Source: J013 sp038521775
GTDB taxonomy: Bacteria > Pseudomonadota > Alphaproteobacteria > Rhodobacterales > Rhodobacteraceae
DNA length: 5,631 bases
Assembly: GCA_038521775.1 (NCBI GenBank)
Contig: JBCBKN010000324.1
Location: 1 to 5,631, forward strand
Reading direction: 5' to 3'
The notes under the pieces: generated by a model
What the model saw: the letters and a program-made list of their open reading frames with translations, nothing else
What the model was told of the DNA's origin: nothing
The model's database searches: none
Program-made: the position numbers and the translations under genes
Shown: in pieces, positions 1 to 5,319 of the stretch
How positions within the stretch are numbered: the stretch's first letter is position 1
Layout of the letters: every line of letters starts with the position of its first letter

Positions 1-15
1 CGGCCTTGCGGGGGT

Positions 16-29
16 TTACGTTGACGTAA
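16..29. promoter_or_regulatory. Palindromic operator-like site TTACGT-TG-ACGTAA
   Basis: Seen: two perfect 6-bp arms, TTACGT (16-21) and ACGTAA (24-29), flank a 2-bp centre. The site stands out as A/T-rich in very GC-rich non-coding DNA. The form suits a dimeric transcription factor. From memory, ACGT-centred palindromes like this are the reported type of site for LiuR, a MerR-family regulator of branched-chain amino acid and acyl-CoA catabolism in proteobacteria. I cannot verify the match here. The site lies about 220 bp beyond the 3' end of the adenosyltransferase gene, so it more likely serves a leftward gene starting outside the window. On the minus strand TTGCAT (41-36) and TAAACC (18-13), 17 bp apart, could be weak promoter boxes, with the second overlapping the site. 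Confidence 0.5.
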
Positions 30-118
30 GGGCGCATGCAATGGCGACGTGGCGTCATGCCGCTGGATGCAGCATTTGGCCCGGGCCGGCGGCGTTGCGA
101 ATCGGGGGAGGGGGCGGG

Positions 119-145
119 ATTTGAGTATTTTTACCAAGAAGAAGC
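119..145. other. A/T-rich intergenic island (GAGTATTTTTACCAAGAAGAA core)
   Basis: Seen: about 27 bp with few G/C pairs, including TGAGTATTTTTACC and then AAGAAGAAG, between blocks of more than 80% G+C. On the minus strand it reads as a pyrimidine-rich stretch and then GGTAAAAATACTCAAAT. From memory, very similar strings recur in intergenic DNA of Rhodobacterales genomes. I cannot check this and know of no assigned function. It could be part of a promoter, an mRNA 3'-end element or a small-RNA locus. It is listed because its composition is so unlike its surroundings, not because its role is known. Confidence 0.4.
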
Positions 146-160
146 CCGGGGGGCGGTGTT

Positions 161-194
161 CGGGGACGGTGCTTGGGCGGGGACGGTGCCTGGG
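161..194. repeat. 17-bp tandem duplication (2 copies)
   Basis: Copy 1 (161-177) reads CGGGGACGGTGCTTGGG and copy 2 (178-194) reads CGGGGACGGTGCCTGGG. They abut exactly and differ at one base. A decayed third copy may precede them (about 147-160, CGGGGGGCGGTGTT). The repeat is in non-coding DNA. It is most simply a local slippage duplication and no function is implied. Confidence 0.75.
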
Positions 195-218
195 ATCGCG
201 CGAGGGCGGGTCGGGCGA

Positions 219-242
219 CCGCGGCTTGGGCCCGGGCCGCGG
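219..242 (-). terminator. GC hairpin 5 nt after the adenosyltransferase stop
   Basis: CCGCGGC (219-225) pairs perfectly with GCCGCGG (236-242) around a 10-nt loop, 5 nt beyond the stop codon of the minus-strand adenosyltransferase gene. No T-run follows on the minus strand, so it is not a canonical intrinsic terminator. It could stabilise the mRNA 3' end or assist termination. GC-rich DNA forms such stems fairly easily by chance, hence the modest confidence. Confidence 0.4.
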
Positions 243-247
243 CCGCG

Positions 248-820
248 TCAGCGGTTGGCGCCCGGCACCCAGAGAATATCGGCCGCGCCATTTTCATTGG
301 CAATGCGCGAGGCCACGAACATCCAATCGGACAGGCGGTTAAGATATTTCAGCGCGGCCGGGTTGACCTCCTCGCTGACGCCAAGCTCGACGGTCAGCCG
401 TTCGGCCCGCCGGCAGACGGTGCGCGCGAGATGCAGATGCGCAGCGAGGGCCGAGCCCCCCGGCAGGACAAAGCTGCGCAGCGGCGTGAGCGCCTCGTTC
501 ATCGCGTCGATGTCCCGCTCCAGCCGGTCGACCTGGCCATCGGTCATGCGCAGCGGCACATATTCGGCCTTGGCGTCAGAGGCCATGTCAGGGCGGCAGA
601 GATCGGCGCCGAGATCGAAGAGATCGTTCTGGATTGCGCCGAGCTGCGCGTCGAGCGCCCCCTCGGCATGCAGCCGGGCCAGCCCGAGCGTGGCATTGAG
701 CTCATCGACCGTGCCATAGGCAGTGACCCGGGCGGAAAACTTGGCGACCCGCTCGCCATTGCCGAGCGCGGTGTCGCCGCCATCGCCGGTGCGGGTGTAG
801 ATGCGGTTCAAGACAACCAT
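248..820 (-). CDS. Cob(I)alamin adenosyltransferase, PduO type
   Basis: Transfers the 5'-deoxyadenosyl group of ATP to the cobalt of cob(I)alamin (or cob(I)yrinic acid a,c-diamide), giving coenzyme B12 in the cytoplasm. The 190-residue protein has the usual length of a single-domain PduO-type enzyme. Family marks seen: the N-terminal ATP-binding loop IYTRTGDGGDTAL (residues 7-19), YGTVDELNA (35-43), FVLPGG (117-122), the signature CRRAER (136-141) and YLNRLSDW (159-166). By spacing, D39, F117, R133, R137 and N161 correspond to active-site residues known from Lactobacillus PduO (Asp35, Phe112, Arg128, Arg132, Asn156), so the enzyme should be active. The start is supported by TAAGG about 8 nt upstream, which overlaps the stop of the preceding gene 9 nt away. 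That arrangement suggests translational coupling. Called pduO, cobO or mmaB in different genomes, so no symbol is given. Confidence 0.95.
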   Translation of the reverse strand: MVVLNRIYTRTGDGGDTALGNGERVAKFSARVTAYGTVDELNATLGLARLHAEGALDAQLGAIQNDLFDLGADLCRPDMASDAKAEYVPLRMTDGQVDRLERDIDAMNEALTPLRSFVLPGGSALAAHLHLARTVCRRAERLTVELGVSEEVNPAALKYLNRLSDWMFVASRIANENGAADILWVPGANR

Positions 821-829
821 CTGCGCGCC

Positions 830-1024
830 TTATCGAAGCAGGGCGACCGCGACGATCAAGACCACCGCGATGGCCTGCAACAGTAGGCGCAACTGCATGA
901 TCTTGTTCGCGTTGCGTTTGTTGAACGCGCCGCCGCGGGCAAAGCTGCCCACACCGAACAGAAGAACGACAAGCACCGCGAAGCAGGCAATCGCCGCAAG
1001 GTAGAAGACCGGTCCATCCATCAT
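830..1024 (-). CDS. Twin-transmembrane HIG1-like small inner-membrane protein
   Basis: A 63-64 residue protein made almost entirely of two hydrophobic helices (about residues 4-27 and 45-62). They are joined by a basic loop containing FNKRNANKIMQLRLLLQ (about 34-50). The loop and layout match the small twin-transmembrane proteins of alphaproteobacteria related to the HIG1 (hypoxia-induced gene 1) domain. Mitochondrial HIG1 proteins attach to respiratory complexes III and IV, but the role of this bacterial form is not established. Two ATGs stand in tandem (1024-1022 and 1021-1019). The strong Shine-Dalgarno GGGAGG (1030-1025) touches the first, so the second, giving 63 residues, is the likelier start. 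The gene is 36 nt after the SDR gene and 9 nt before the adenosyltransferase gene, probably in one operon. Confidence 0.85.
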   Translation of the reverse strand: MMDGPVFYLAAIACFAVLVVLLFGVGSFARGGAFNKRNANKIMQLRLLLQAIAVVLIVAVALLR

Positions 1025-1060
1025 CCTCCCTTAGCCTGCCATGCGGCGAAAGGCAAAAGA

Positions 1061-1894
1061 TCAAACGTCGCGCAGGATCCGGTCGCGCAGATGTGTCGGC
1101 AAAAGGCAAAGCCAGCGCCCCAATTGGGCCGGCGTGGTGATGCGGTAGCGCGCGCGCGGCCGGCGCGCCTCCAAGGCCCGGATCACGGCCGCGGTCACCG
1201 CCGATGCGGGGCGTTCGAACCGGCTTTTGGGCAGGCCATCCTCAAAGAGAAGCGGGATCATCTCATCGCGGTACTCATCGCGCAGCCGGGCCGATTCCCA
1301 GCGGATCCAGCGGCTGAAATGCGCCCGGGCGTTGACCCGGAACGCCGTGTCGATGGGGCCCGGCTCGATCAGCACCGCCTCCACGCCCGAGCCTGCCAGC
1401 TCCATGCGCAGCGCATCGACCATGCCCTCGAGCGCAAATTTCGTGCCCACATAGGCGCCGCGGTAGCGCCCGGCGGTGTAGCCCAGCACCGAGGAGCAAA
1501 AGAGGAGCCGCCCCTGCCCGCGCCGCGCCATGGCCGGCAGCACATGGCCCACGATCTCCATCGGCCCGAACAGGTTGCTTTCAAAAATCGCGCGCAGGGC
1601 GGCACGCGGCAGATCCTCAACCGCGCCGGGGATCGCATAGGCGCCGTTGATGAAGACCGCATCGAGCCCGCCGGTCTCGGCCACCCGCGACTGGGCGGTT
1701 TCCACCGCATTGGCGATGCTGTCGCCATCATCGTGATCGAGCGGGAAGCTTTCGAACCCCTGGGCCAGAAGCCTGGTGCAATCGGCCTTTTTCCGGCAGG
1801 TGGCAAAGACCCGCCAGCCCCGGCGCTTGAGCGTTATGGCCGCATCGCGACCGATGCCGGAGGAGCAGCCGGTGATGAGGATGCTGCGGGTCAT
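1061..1894 (-). CDS. SDR family NAD(P)-dependent oxidoreductase
   Basis: A 277-residue classical short-chain dehydrogenase/reductase that oxidises an alcohol or reduces a carbonyl with NAD(P)(H). The substrate cannot be read from the sequence. Seen: strand one and the nucleotide loop ILITGCSSGIG (residues 5-15), an acidic stretch LDHDDGD (52-58) near the adenine pocket, catalytic Ser135 in CSSVLG, Tyr148 and Lys152 in YVGTK, and EPGPIDT (177-183) after the active site. The usual NNAG motif reads INGA (82-85). ATCRK (31-35) after strand two, with basic residues, fits NADPH preference. The start at 1894 was chosen because the Rossmann strand begins four residues later. The frame stays open to 2035, but the added 47 residues are unlike an SDR and would cross the parC start. 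No good ribosome-binding site is visible. The length and the YAIPGAVEDL segment resemble 17beta-HSD/retinol-dehydrogenase-like SDRs. It is probably the first gene of the minus-strand operon. Confidence 0.9.
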   Translation of the reverse strand: MTRSILITGCSSGIGRDAAITLKRRGWRVFATCRKKADCTRLLAQGFESFPLDHDDGDSIANAVETAQSRVAETGGLDAVFINGAYAIPGAVEDLPRAALRAIFESNLFGPMEIVGHVLPAMARRGQGRLLFCSSVLGYTAGRYRGAYVGTKFALEGMVDALRMELAGSGVEAVLIEPGPIDTAFRVNARAHFSRWIRWESARLRDEYRDEMIPLLFEDGLPKSRFERPASAVTAAVIRALEARRPRARYRITTPAQLGRWLCLLPTHLRDRILRDV

Positions 1895-2006
1895 GCGCGC
1901 GTCATGCCCGATCTGCCGGGGTCTGTCCATCGGCTCAGCCGTTGCGGGAGCGACAGCGCGGATCGATGGCTCTGGACGCTCCGCCTCAGGTGGGCTAGCC
2001 CGGAGC
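1895..2006. promoter_or_regulatory. Divergent spacer between SDR operon and parC
   Basis: These 112 bp must hold both divergent promoters if the flanking genes have their own. I see no convincing -35/-10 pair on either strand. A 6-bp inverted repeat, GGAGCG (1947-1952) with CGCTCC (1977-1982), has a 24-bp gap and may be chance. For parC, AGGTGGG (1988-1994) is a possible but distant ribosome-binding site, and CGGAG (2001-2005) lies only one base from the ATG. Confidence 0.4.
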
Positions 2007-4343
2007 ATGACCGACCGCACGGAACCCGATGACACCGACAGCGCCGCGCCCGGGCGCCCTGGCCAGATCAGCGCCGAGCCGCTGCGCCGGGCATTGGGCG
2101 AGCGCTATCTGCAATACGCGCTTTCGACCATCACCGGCCGGGCGCTGCCCGATGCGCGTGACGGGCTCAAACCCGTGCACCGGCGCATCCTTTACGTGAT
2201 GCAGAACCTGCGCCTGTCGCCCACCAGCCCGTTTCGCAAATGCGCCAAGATCTGCGGCGATGTGACCGGCAATTTCCACCCGCATGGCGATGAGGCGGTC
2301 TATGACGCGCTGGCGCGCATGGCGCAGGATTTTGTCATGCGCACGCCGATGGTCGACCCGCAGGGCAATTTCGGCAATATCGACGGCGACAATCCGGCCG
2401 CGCGGCGCTACACCGAGGCCCGGCTGACCGCGGCGGCCCAGGCGATGATGGACGGTCTGGCCGAGGATGCGGTCGATTTCCGCGCCAATTATGACAGCAC
2501 GGATGAAGAGCCCGTGGTGCTGCCGGGCGCGTTTCCCAACCTGCTGGCCAATGGCGCGGCTGGCATCGCGGTGGGCATGGCCACCTCGATCCCGCCGCAC
2601 AATCCGGGCGAGATCTGTGCCGCCGCCCTGGCGCTGATCGATGATCCCGACACGCCGCTGGAGACGCTGCTTGCGCATCTGCCCGGCCCGGATTTTCCGA
2701 CCGGCGGGGTGGTGATCGAGCCCGACGCGAGCATTGCCGAGGCCTATCGCACCGGGCGCGGCGGGTTCCGGCTGCGCGCGCTCTGGCAGCGTGAGGATCT
2801 GGGCCGCGGCCAGTGGCAGATCGTGGTCACCGAGATCCCCTTTCAGGTCGCCAAGTCGAAGCTGGTCGAGCGCATTGCCGAGCTGGTCAATGACCGCAAG
2901 CTCGCAGCCCTTGCCGATGTGCGCGATGAAAGTGCCGAGGATATTCGCCTGGTGCTGGAGCCGCGCGCGCGGGGCATCGACCCGGCCGCGCTGATGGAGC
3001 AGCTTTTCCGGCTCACCGATCTGGAAACCCGCTTCCCGCTCAACATGAATGTGCTGATCGACGGGCGCCAGCCGCGGGTCTGCGGGCTGGCCGAGGTGCT
3101 GCGCGCCTGGCTCGATCATCGCCGCGAGGTGCTGCAGCGCCGCTCGCGCCACCGGCTGGGGCGGATCGCGGCCCGGCTGGAGGTGCTGGAGGGCTATATC
3201 GTTGCCTTCCTCAATCTCGACCGGGTCATCGAGATCATCCGCGGCGAGGATGAGCCCAAGCCGCTGCTGATGGCCGAGTTTGCGCTGAGCGACGCGCAGG
3301 CCGAGGCGATCCTCAACATGCGGCTGCGCAACCTGCGGCGGCTCGAAGAGATGGAGCTGCGCCGCGAGCGCGATGCGCTGATCGCCGAGCGGGCGGAGCT
3401 GACGGCGTTGCTGGACGATCCGGCCGCGCAATGGGACCGGATCCGCGCCGAGATCGGCAAGATAGCCGACGCGTTCGGCGCCCCGCCCGACCGGCGCGGG
3501 CGGCTTGGGCCCGATCGCCTGACCGCGCTGAAGGCCGAAGGCCACCCGCAGGGCGGGCGCTGCACCGCCTTTGCCCAGGCGCCGGAACTGGACGAGGCCA
3601 GCGCCGAGACGCTGGTGGAGCGCGAACCGGTCACCATCCTGTGCTCGCAGATGGGCTGGATCCGCGCCATGAAGGGGCATGTGCCGCTCGACACCGCCTT
3701 TAAGTTCAAGGATGGCGACGGCCCGGCCTTTGCCTTCCATGCCGAGACCTCGGACCGGCTGATCCTGGCCGCTTCGACGGGGCGGTTCTTCACGCTGCCG
3801 GCCGATCGTCTGCCGGGCGGGCGCAGCATGGGCGAGCCGGTGCGCCTGATGATCGATCTGCCGCAGGAGGCGCGGATCGTGACGCTGTTTGCGCTCGACC
3901 CCATGGCGAAACTGCTGGTGGCCGCAACCGATGGCAATGGCTTTGTCGTCCCGGCCGGCGAGGTGGCCGCGCAGACCCGCACCGGCAAGGCCGTGTTGAA
4001 CCCCGGCCCGGGCGCTGCATTGGCAAAGGTGCATCCGGTTGCAGGCGACCATGTCGCGGTGGTCGGGCAGAACCGCAAGATGCTTGTCTTCCCGCTGCAG
4101 GAGCTTCCCGAAATGGCCCGCGGCAAGGGGGTCCGCCTGCAAAAATACAAGGATGGCGGGCTGTCGGATGTCGTGACGCTGGATCTGGCCCAGGGCCTTT
4201 CCTGGCCCGACAGCGCCGGCCGCACCCGCCGCGAGCCGGATCTGAGCGAATGGCTGGGCAAGCGCGGCACGGCCGGGCGCATGGCCCCGCGCGGCTTTCC
4301 GCGCGACAACCGCTTTGAACCGGGCAACGCCAAGCCGGGCTGA
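2007..4343 (+). CDS. parC: DNA topoisomerase IV subunit A
   Basis: The DNA-breaking subunit of topoisomerase IV, which with ParE unlinks daughter chromosomes in an ATP-dependent type IIA reaction. The protein has 778 residues, close to the family's usual 750-780. Seen: the N-terminal segment ALGERYLQYALSTI (30-43) and DGLKPVHRRILY (52-63), the winged-helix region with HPHGD (91-95), PQGNFGNIDGDNP (118-130), and catalytic Tyr135 preceded by two arginines. LPGAFPNLLANGAAGIAVGM and IPPHN follow, then the tower and coiled-coil C-gate (about 370-500) with ILNMRLRNLRRLEE. The C-terminal beta-pinwheel starts near 540 and includes GWIRAMKGH and MARGKGVRLQKYKDGG. ParC rather than GyrA is favoured by total length, the N-terminus and the lack of a clear GyrA box. 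At the quinolone pocket the E. coli Ser80 and Glu84 positions carry Glu96 and Asp100. The frame is open upstream to 1776, but that stretch overlaps the SDR gene and lacks family sequence, so ATG 2007 was chosen. Confidence 0.95.
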   Translation: MTDRTEPDDTDSAAPGRPGQISAEPLRRALGERYLQYALSTITGRALPDARDGLKPVHRRILYVMQNLRLSPTSPFRKCAKICGDVTGNFHPHGDEAVYDALARMAQDFVMRTPMVDPQGNFGNIDGDNPAARRYTEARLTAAAQAMMDGLAEDAVDFRANYDSTDEEPVVLPGAFPNLLANGAAGIAVGMATSIPPHNPGEICAAALALIDDPDTPLETLLAHLPGPDFPTGGVVIEPDASIAEAYRTGRGGFRLRALWQREDLGRGQWQIVVTEIPFQVAKSKLVERIAELVNDRKLAALADVRDESAEDIRLVLEPRARGIDPAALMEQLFRLTDLETRFPLNMNVLIDGRQPRVCGLAEVLRAWLDHRREVLQRRSRHRLGRIAARLEVLEGYIVAFLNLDRVIEIIRGEDEPKPLLMAEFALSDAQAEAILNMRLRNLRRLEEMELRRERDALIAERAELTALLDDPAAQWDRIRAEIGKIADAFGAPPDRRGRLGPDRLTALKAEGHPQGGRCTAFAQAPELDEASAETLVEREPVTILCSQMGWIRAMKGHVPLDTAFKFKDGDGPAFAFHAETSDRLILAASTGRFFTLPADRLPGGRSMGEPVRLMIDLPQEARIVTLFALDPMAKLLVAATDGNGFVVPAGEVAAQTRTGKAVLNPGPGAALAKVHPVAGDHVAVVGQNRKMLVFPLQELPEMARGKGVRLQKYKDGGLSDVVTLDLAQGLSWPDSAGRTRREPDLSEWLGKRGTAGRMAPRGFPRDNRFEPGNAKPG

Positions 4344-4503
4344 GCCGCGCCTCCTCGGCCGTGCTCCCGCTGGCCCGTCCGGCAAGGCCGCCCGACGCAC
4401 CGGTTTTGTACGCCGGCTCTGGACTTCGGCGAATTCGCCTCCTACAGCTTGACCCAATAGCTGCGAAACCTGTGGGTGGGGGCGTGGCGAGGGGGAAACG
4501 TTT
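4344..4503. promoter_or_regulatory. parC to CTERM-gene spacer with 12-bp palindrome
   Basis: A 160-bp spacer. It contains a perfect palindrome GGCGAATTCGCC at 4428-4439, a possible operator 64 bp before the next ATG. TTGACC (4449-4454) is a fair -35 box, but nothing like a -10 lies 16-18 bp downstream. A purine-rich ribosome-binding site GAGGGGG (4489-4495) sits 8 nt before the ATG at 4504. Only 4-bp stems follow the parC stop (4344-4359 and 4380-4390), too weak to call a terminator. Confidence 0.4.
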
Positions 4504-5175
4504 ATGCGATTTGGCGCGCGTGGGCTTGCCCTTGCGGCAGGCGTGCTTGGATGTGTGATGGCAGGAGACCCGTCACACGCGGCGACAGTAAAGTTCGACA
4601 CGTTGCCGGTGCAACAGCTCTCCAACAGTTTCGAGGAAAAGGGTGTCCGGATCCGCGGCAATGGCGATCTGGGCAGCTTTGGCTTGGCGGGCATTCACCT
4701 GGCCGACAGCGGCGCCTCCTTTGCGCAAAAGCTGGTCTTTCGGACCGGGCAGGAGTTCTACCCCGTCAGCATCAAAATCGTCGGGCTGGGCACAAAGCTC
4801 ATGCGCGGGGGCAGCTTCGTGCCCTATGAGAACCTGAAGATCCGCGCGTTTCGCAACGGCAAGCGGGTGTTCTGGGACCGGTTCTATGCCGGGGATCCCG
4901 GCGAGGTCAGCTATTTCCGCCTGCCCGAGGCCGTGGGCCCGGTGGACCGGCTGGTGATCTCCTCGATCATGCCTGACGACCCGTCAGACTGCATCACCGC
5001 GCCCTGCGGGAATTTCAACATCGACAATGTGCGCCTGGCCCGGTCAGCCCGCATGGGCCTCACTGAGGCCGCAGCGCCGGTTCCCGTGCCCCTGCCGGCG
5101 CCGGGCCTTTTGCTGTTGGGCGCGCTGGCCGCCCTGGGGCTTGCCGCGCGGCGCCGCCGGGTGATGCGGCGGTAG
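4504..5175 (+). CDS. Secreted protein with VPLPA-CTERM sorting tail, function unknown
   Basis: A 223-residue exported protein. Seen: a signal peptide at residues 1-26 (positive start MRFGAR, hydrophobic core LALAAGVLGCVMA, likely cleavage after SHA26). A body of about 160 residues is predicted mostly beta from its pattern. It ends in CGNFNIDNVRLA (168-179), resembling the NFxxDNV/FDNI close of many PEP-CTERM beta-sandwich domains. A proline/alanine linker follows, then VPLPAP (195-200), a hydrophobic helix (201-215) and the arginine cluster RRRR (216-219). That tripartite tail is the VPLPA variant of PEP-CTERM, processed by a dedicated exosortase in Rhodobacterales. The protein is thus probably cleaved at the inner membrane and released or surface-bound, often in connection with exopolysaccharide. 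Cys163 and Cys168 could form a disulfide; Cys17 is in the signal peptide. The start is backed by GAGGGGG 8 nt upstream. No exosortase is in the window. The function of the body is unknown. Confidence 0.9.
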   Translation: MRFGARGLALAAGVLGCVMAGDPSHAATVKFDTLPVQQLSNSFEEKGVRIRGNGDLGSFGLAGIHLADSGASFAQKLVFRTGQEFYPVSIKIVGLGTKLMRGGSFVPYENLKIRAFRNGKRVFWDRFYAGDPGEVSYFRLPEAVGPVDRLVISSIMPDDPSDCITAPCGNFNIDNVRLARSARMGLTEAAAPVPVPLPAPGLLLLGALAALGLAARRRRVMRR

Positions 5176-5206
5176 ATGCCTGCCGGCCCTGGCCGGCCGG
5201 CAGCAT
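5176..5206 (+). terminator. Strong hairpin directly after the CTERM gene
   Basis: CTGCCGGCC (5180-5188) pairs perfectly with GGCCGGCAG (5195-5203) around the loop CTGGCC. Outer ATG (5176-5178) and CAT (5204-5206) add three pairs past a single bulged C. This 12-pair stem begins at the base after the stop codon. It has no T-run downstream, so it is terminator-like rather than a textbook intrinsic terminator. It is the most stable simple hairpin I found in the window. Confidence 0.55.
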
Positions 5207-5273
5207 GGACAGGATGGCCGCGCAGGGTGATACTCCGACCCGCAGACCGGCTCAAAGAAGGGGCCAGAATACG

Positions 5274-5291
5274 GGGCCCAAAGGCGGGCCC
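5274..5291 (+). promoter_or_regulatory. Small GGGCCC hairpin in the oxygenase leader
   Basis: GGGCCC (5274-5279) and GGGCCC (5286-5291) flank AAAGGC and can pair. A third GGGCC occurs at 5261-5265. The hairpin lies 28 nt before the oxygenase ATG, between the upstream hairpin and the ribosome-binding site. It could affect translation or be chance in GC-rich DNA. I see no clear promoter boxes in 5207-5319. Confidence 0.25.
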
Positions 5292-5319
5292 TAAAACCGG
5301 CGCCCCGGGGGAAGATCGA

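Larger units (their letters stand above)
1..247. other. Non-coding region left of the adenosyltransferase gene
   Basis: I see no credible gene here. The long open frames are side effects of high GC: their products are rich in Arg, Gly and Pro, resemble nothing I know and run antisense into the adenosyltransferase gene. The region holds the inverted repeat at 16-29, an A/T-rich string at about 119-145, a 17-bp tandem duplication at 161-194, and a hairpin at 219-242. It is probably the 3' region of the minus-strand operon plus the upstream control region of the next leftward gene, which lies outside the window. Confidence 0.6.

Noticed and set aside
36..886. Plus-strand frames across the left spacer and the adenosyltransferase gene
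   Set aside because: They are antisense to a clearly recognisable enzyme, and their products are Arg/Gly/Ala-rich with no motif.
1776..2006. 77-codon N-terminal extension of parC
   Set aside because: It overlaps the SDR gene antisense, has no topoisomerase similarity, and ParC proteins normally begin shortly before the ALGERYLQYALS segment.
1091..2032. Plus-strand 313-codon frame opposite the SDR gene
   Set aside because: It is a shadow of the SDR coding strand, with no recognisable family and composition typical of antisense frames.
1895..2035. 47-codon N-terminal extension of the SDR protein
   Set aside because: It would precede the Rossmann strand with a disordered Pro/Ala/Arg-rich segment and cross the divergent parC start codon.
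4344..4390. Possible parC terminator stems
   Set aside because: Only 4-bp stems (GCCG/CGGC and CGGC/GCCG) with no T-run, expected by chance at this GC content.
4464..4502. GAAAC...CGTT as an EcfG-type stress promoter
   Set aside because: The two boxes are about 29 bp apart rather than the 16-19 bp needed, and the second overlaps the start codon region.
1995..4694. Very long minus-strand open frame (899 codons) opposite parC
   Set aside because: It mirrors parC in a GC-rich genome, where antisense frames stay open by codon bias. Its product is rich in Arg, Gln, His and Pro with no domain, and it runs across the parC start and into the next gene.
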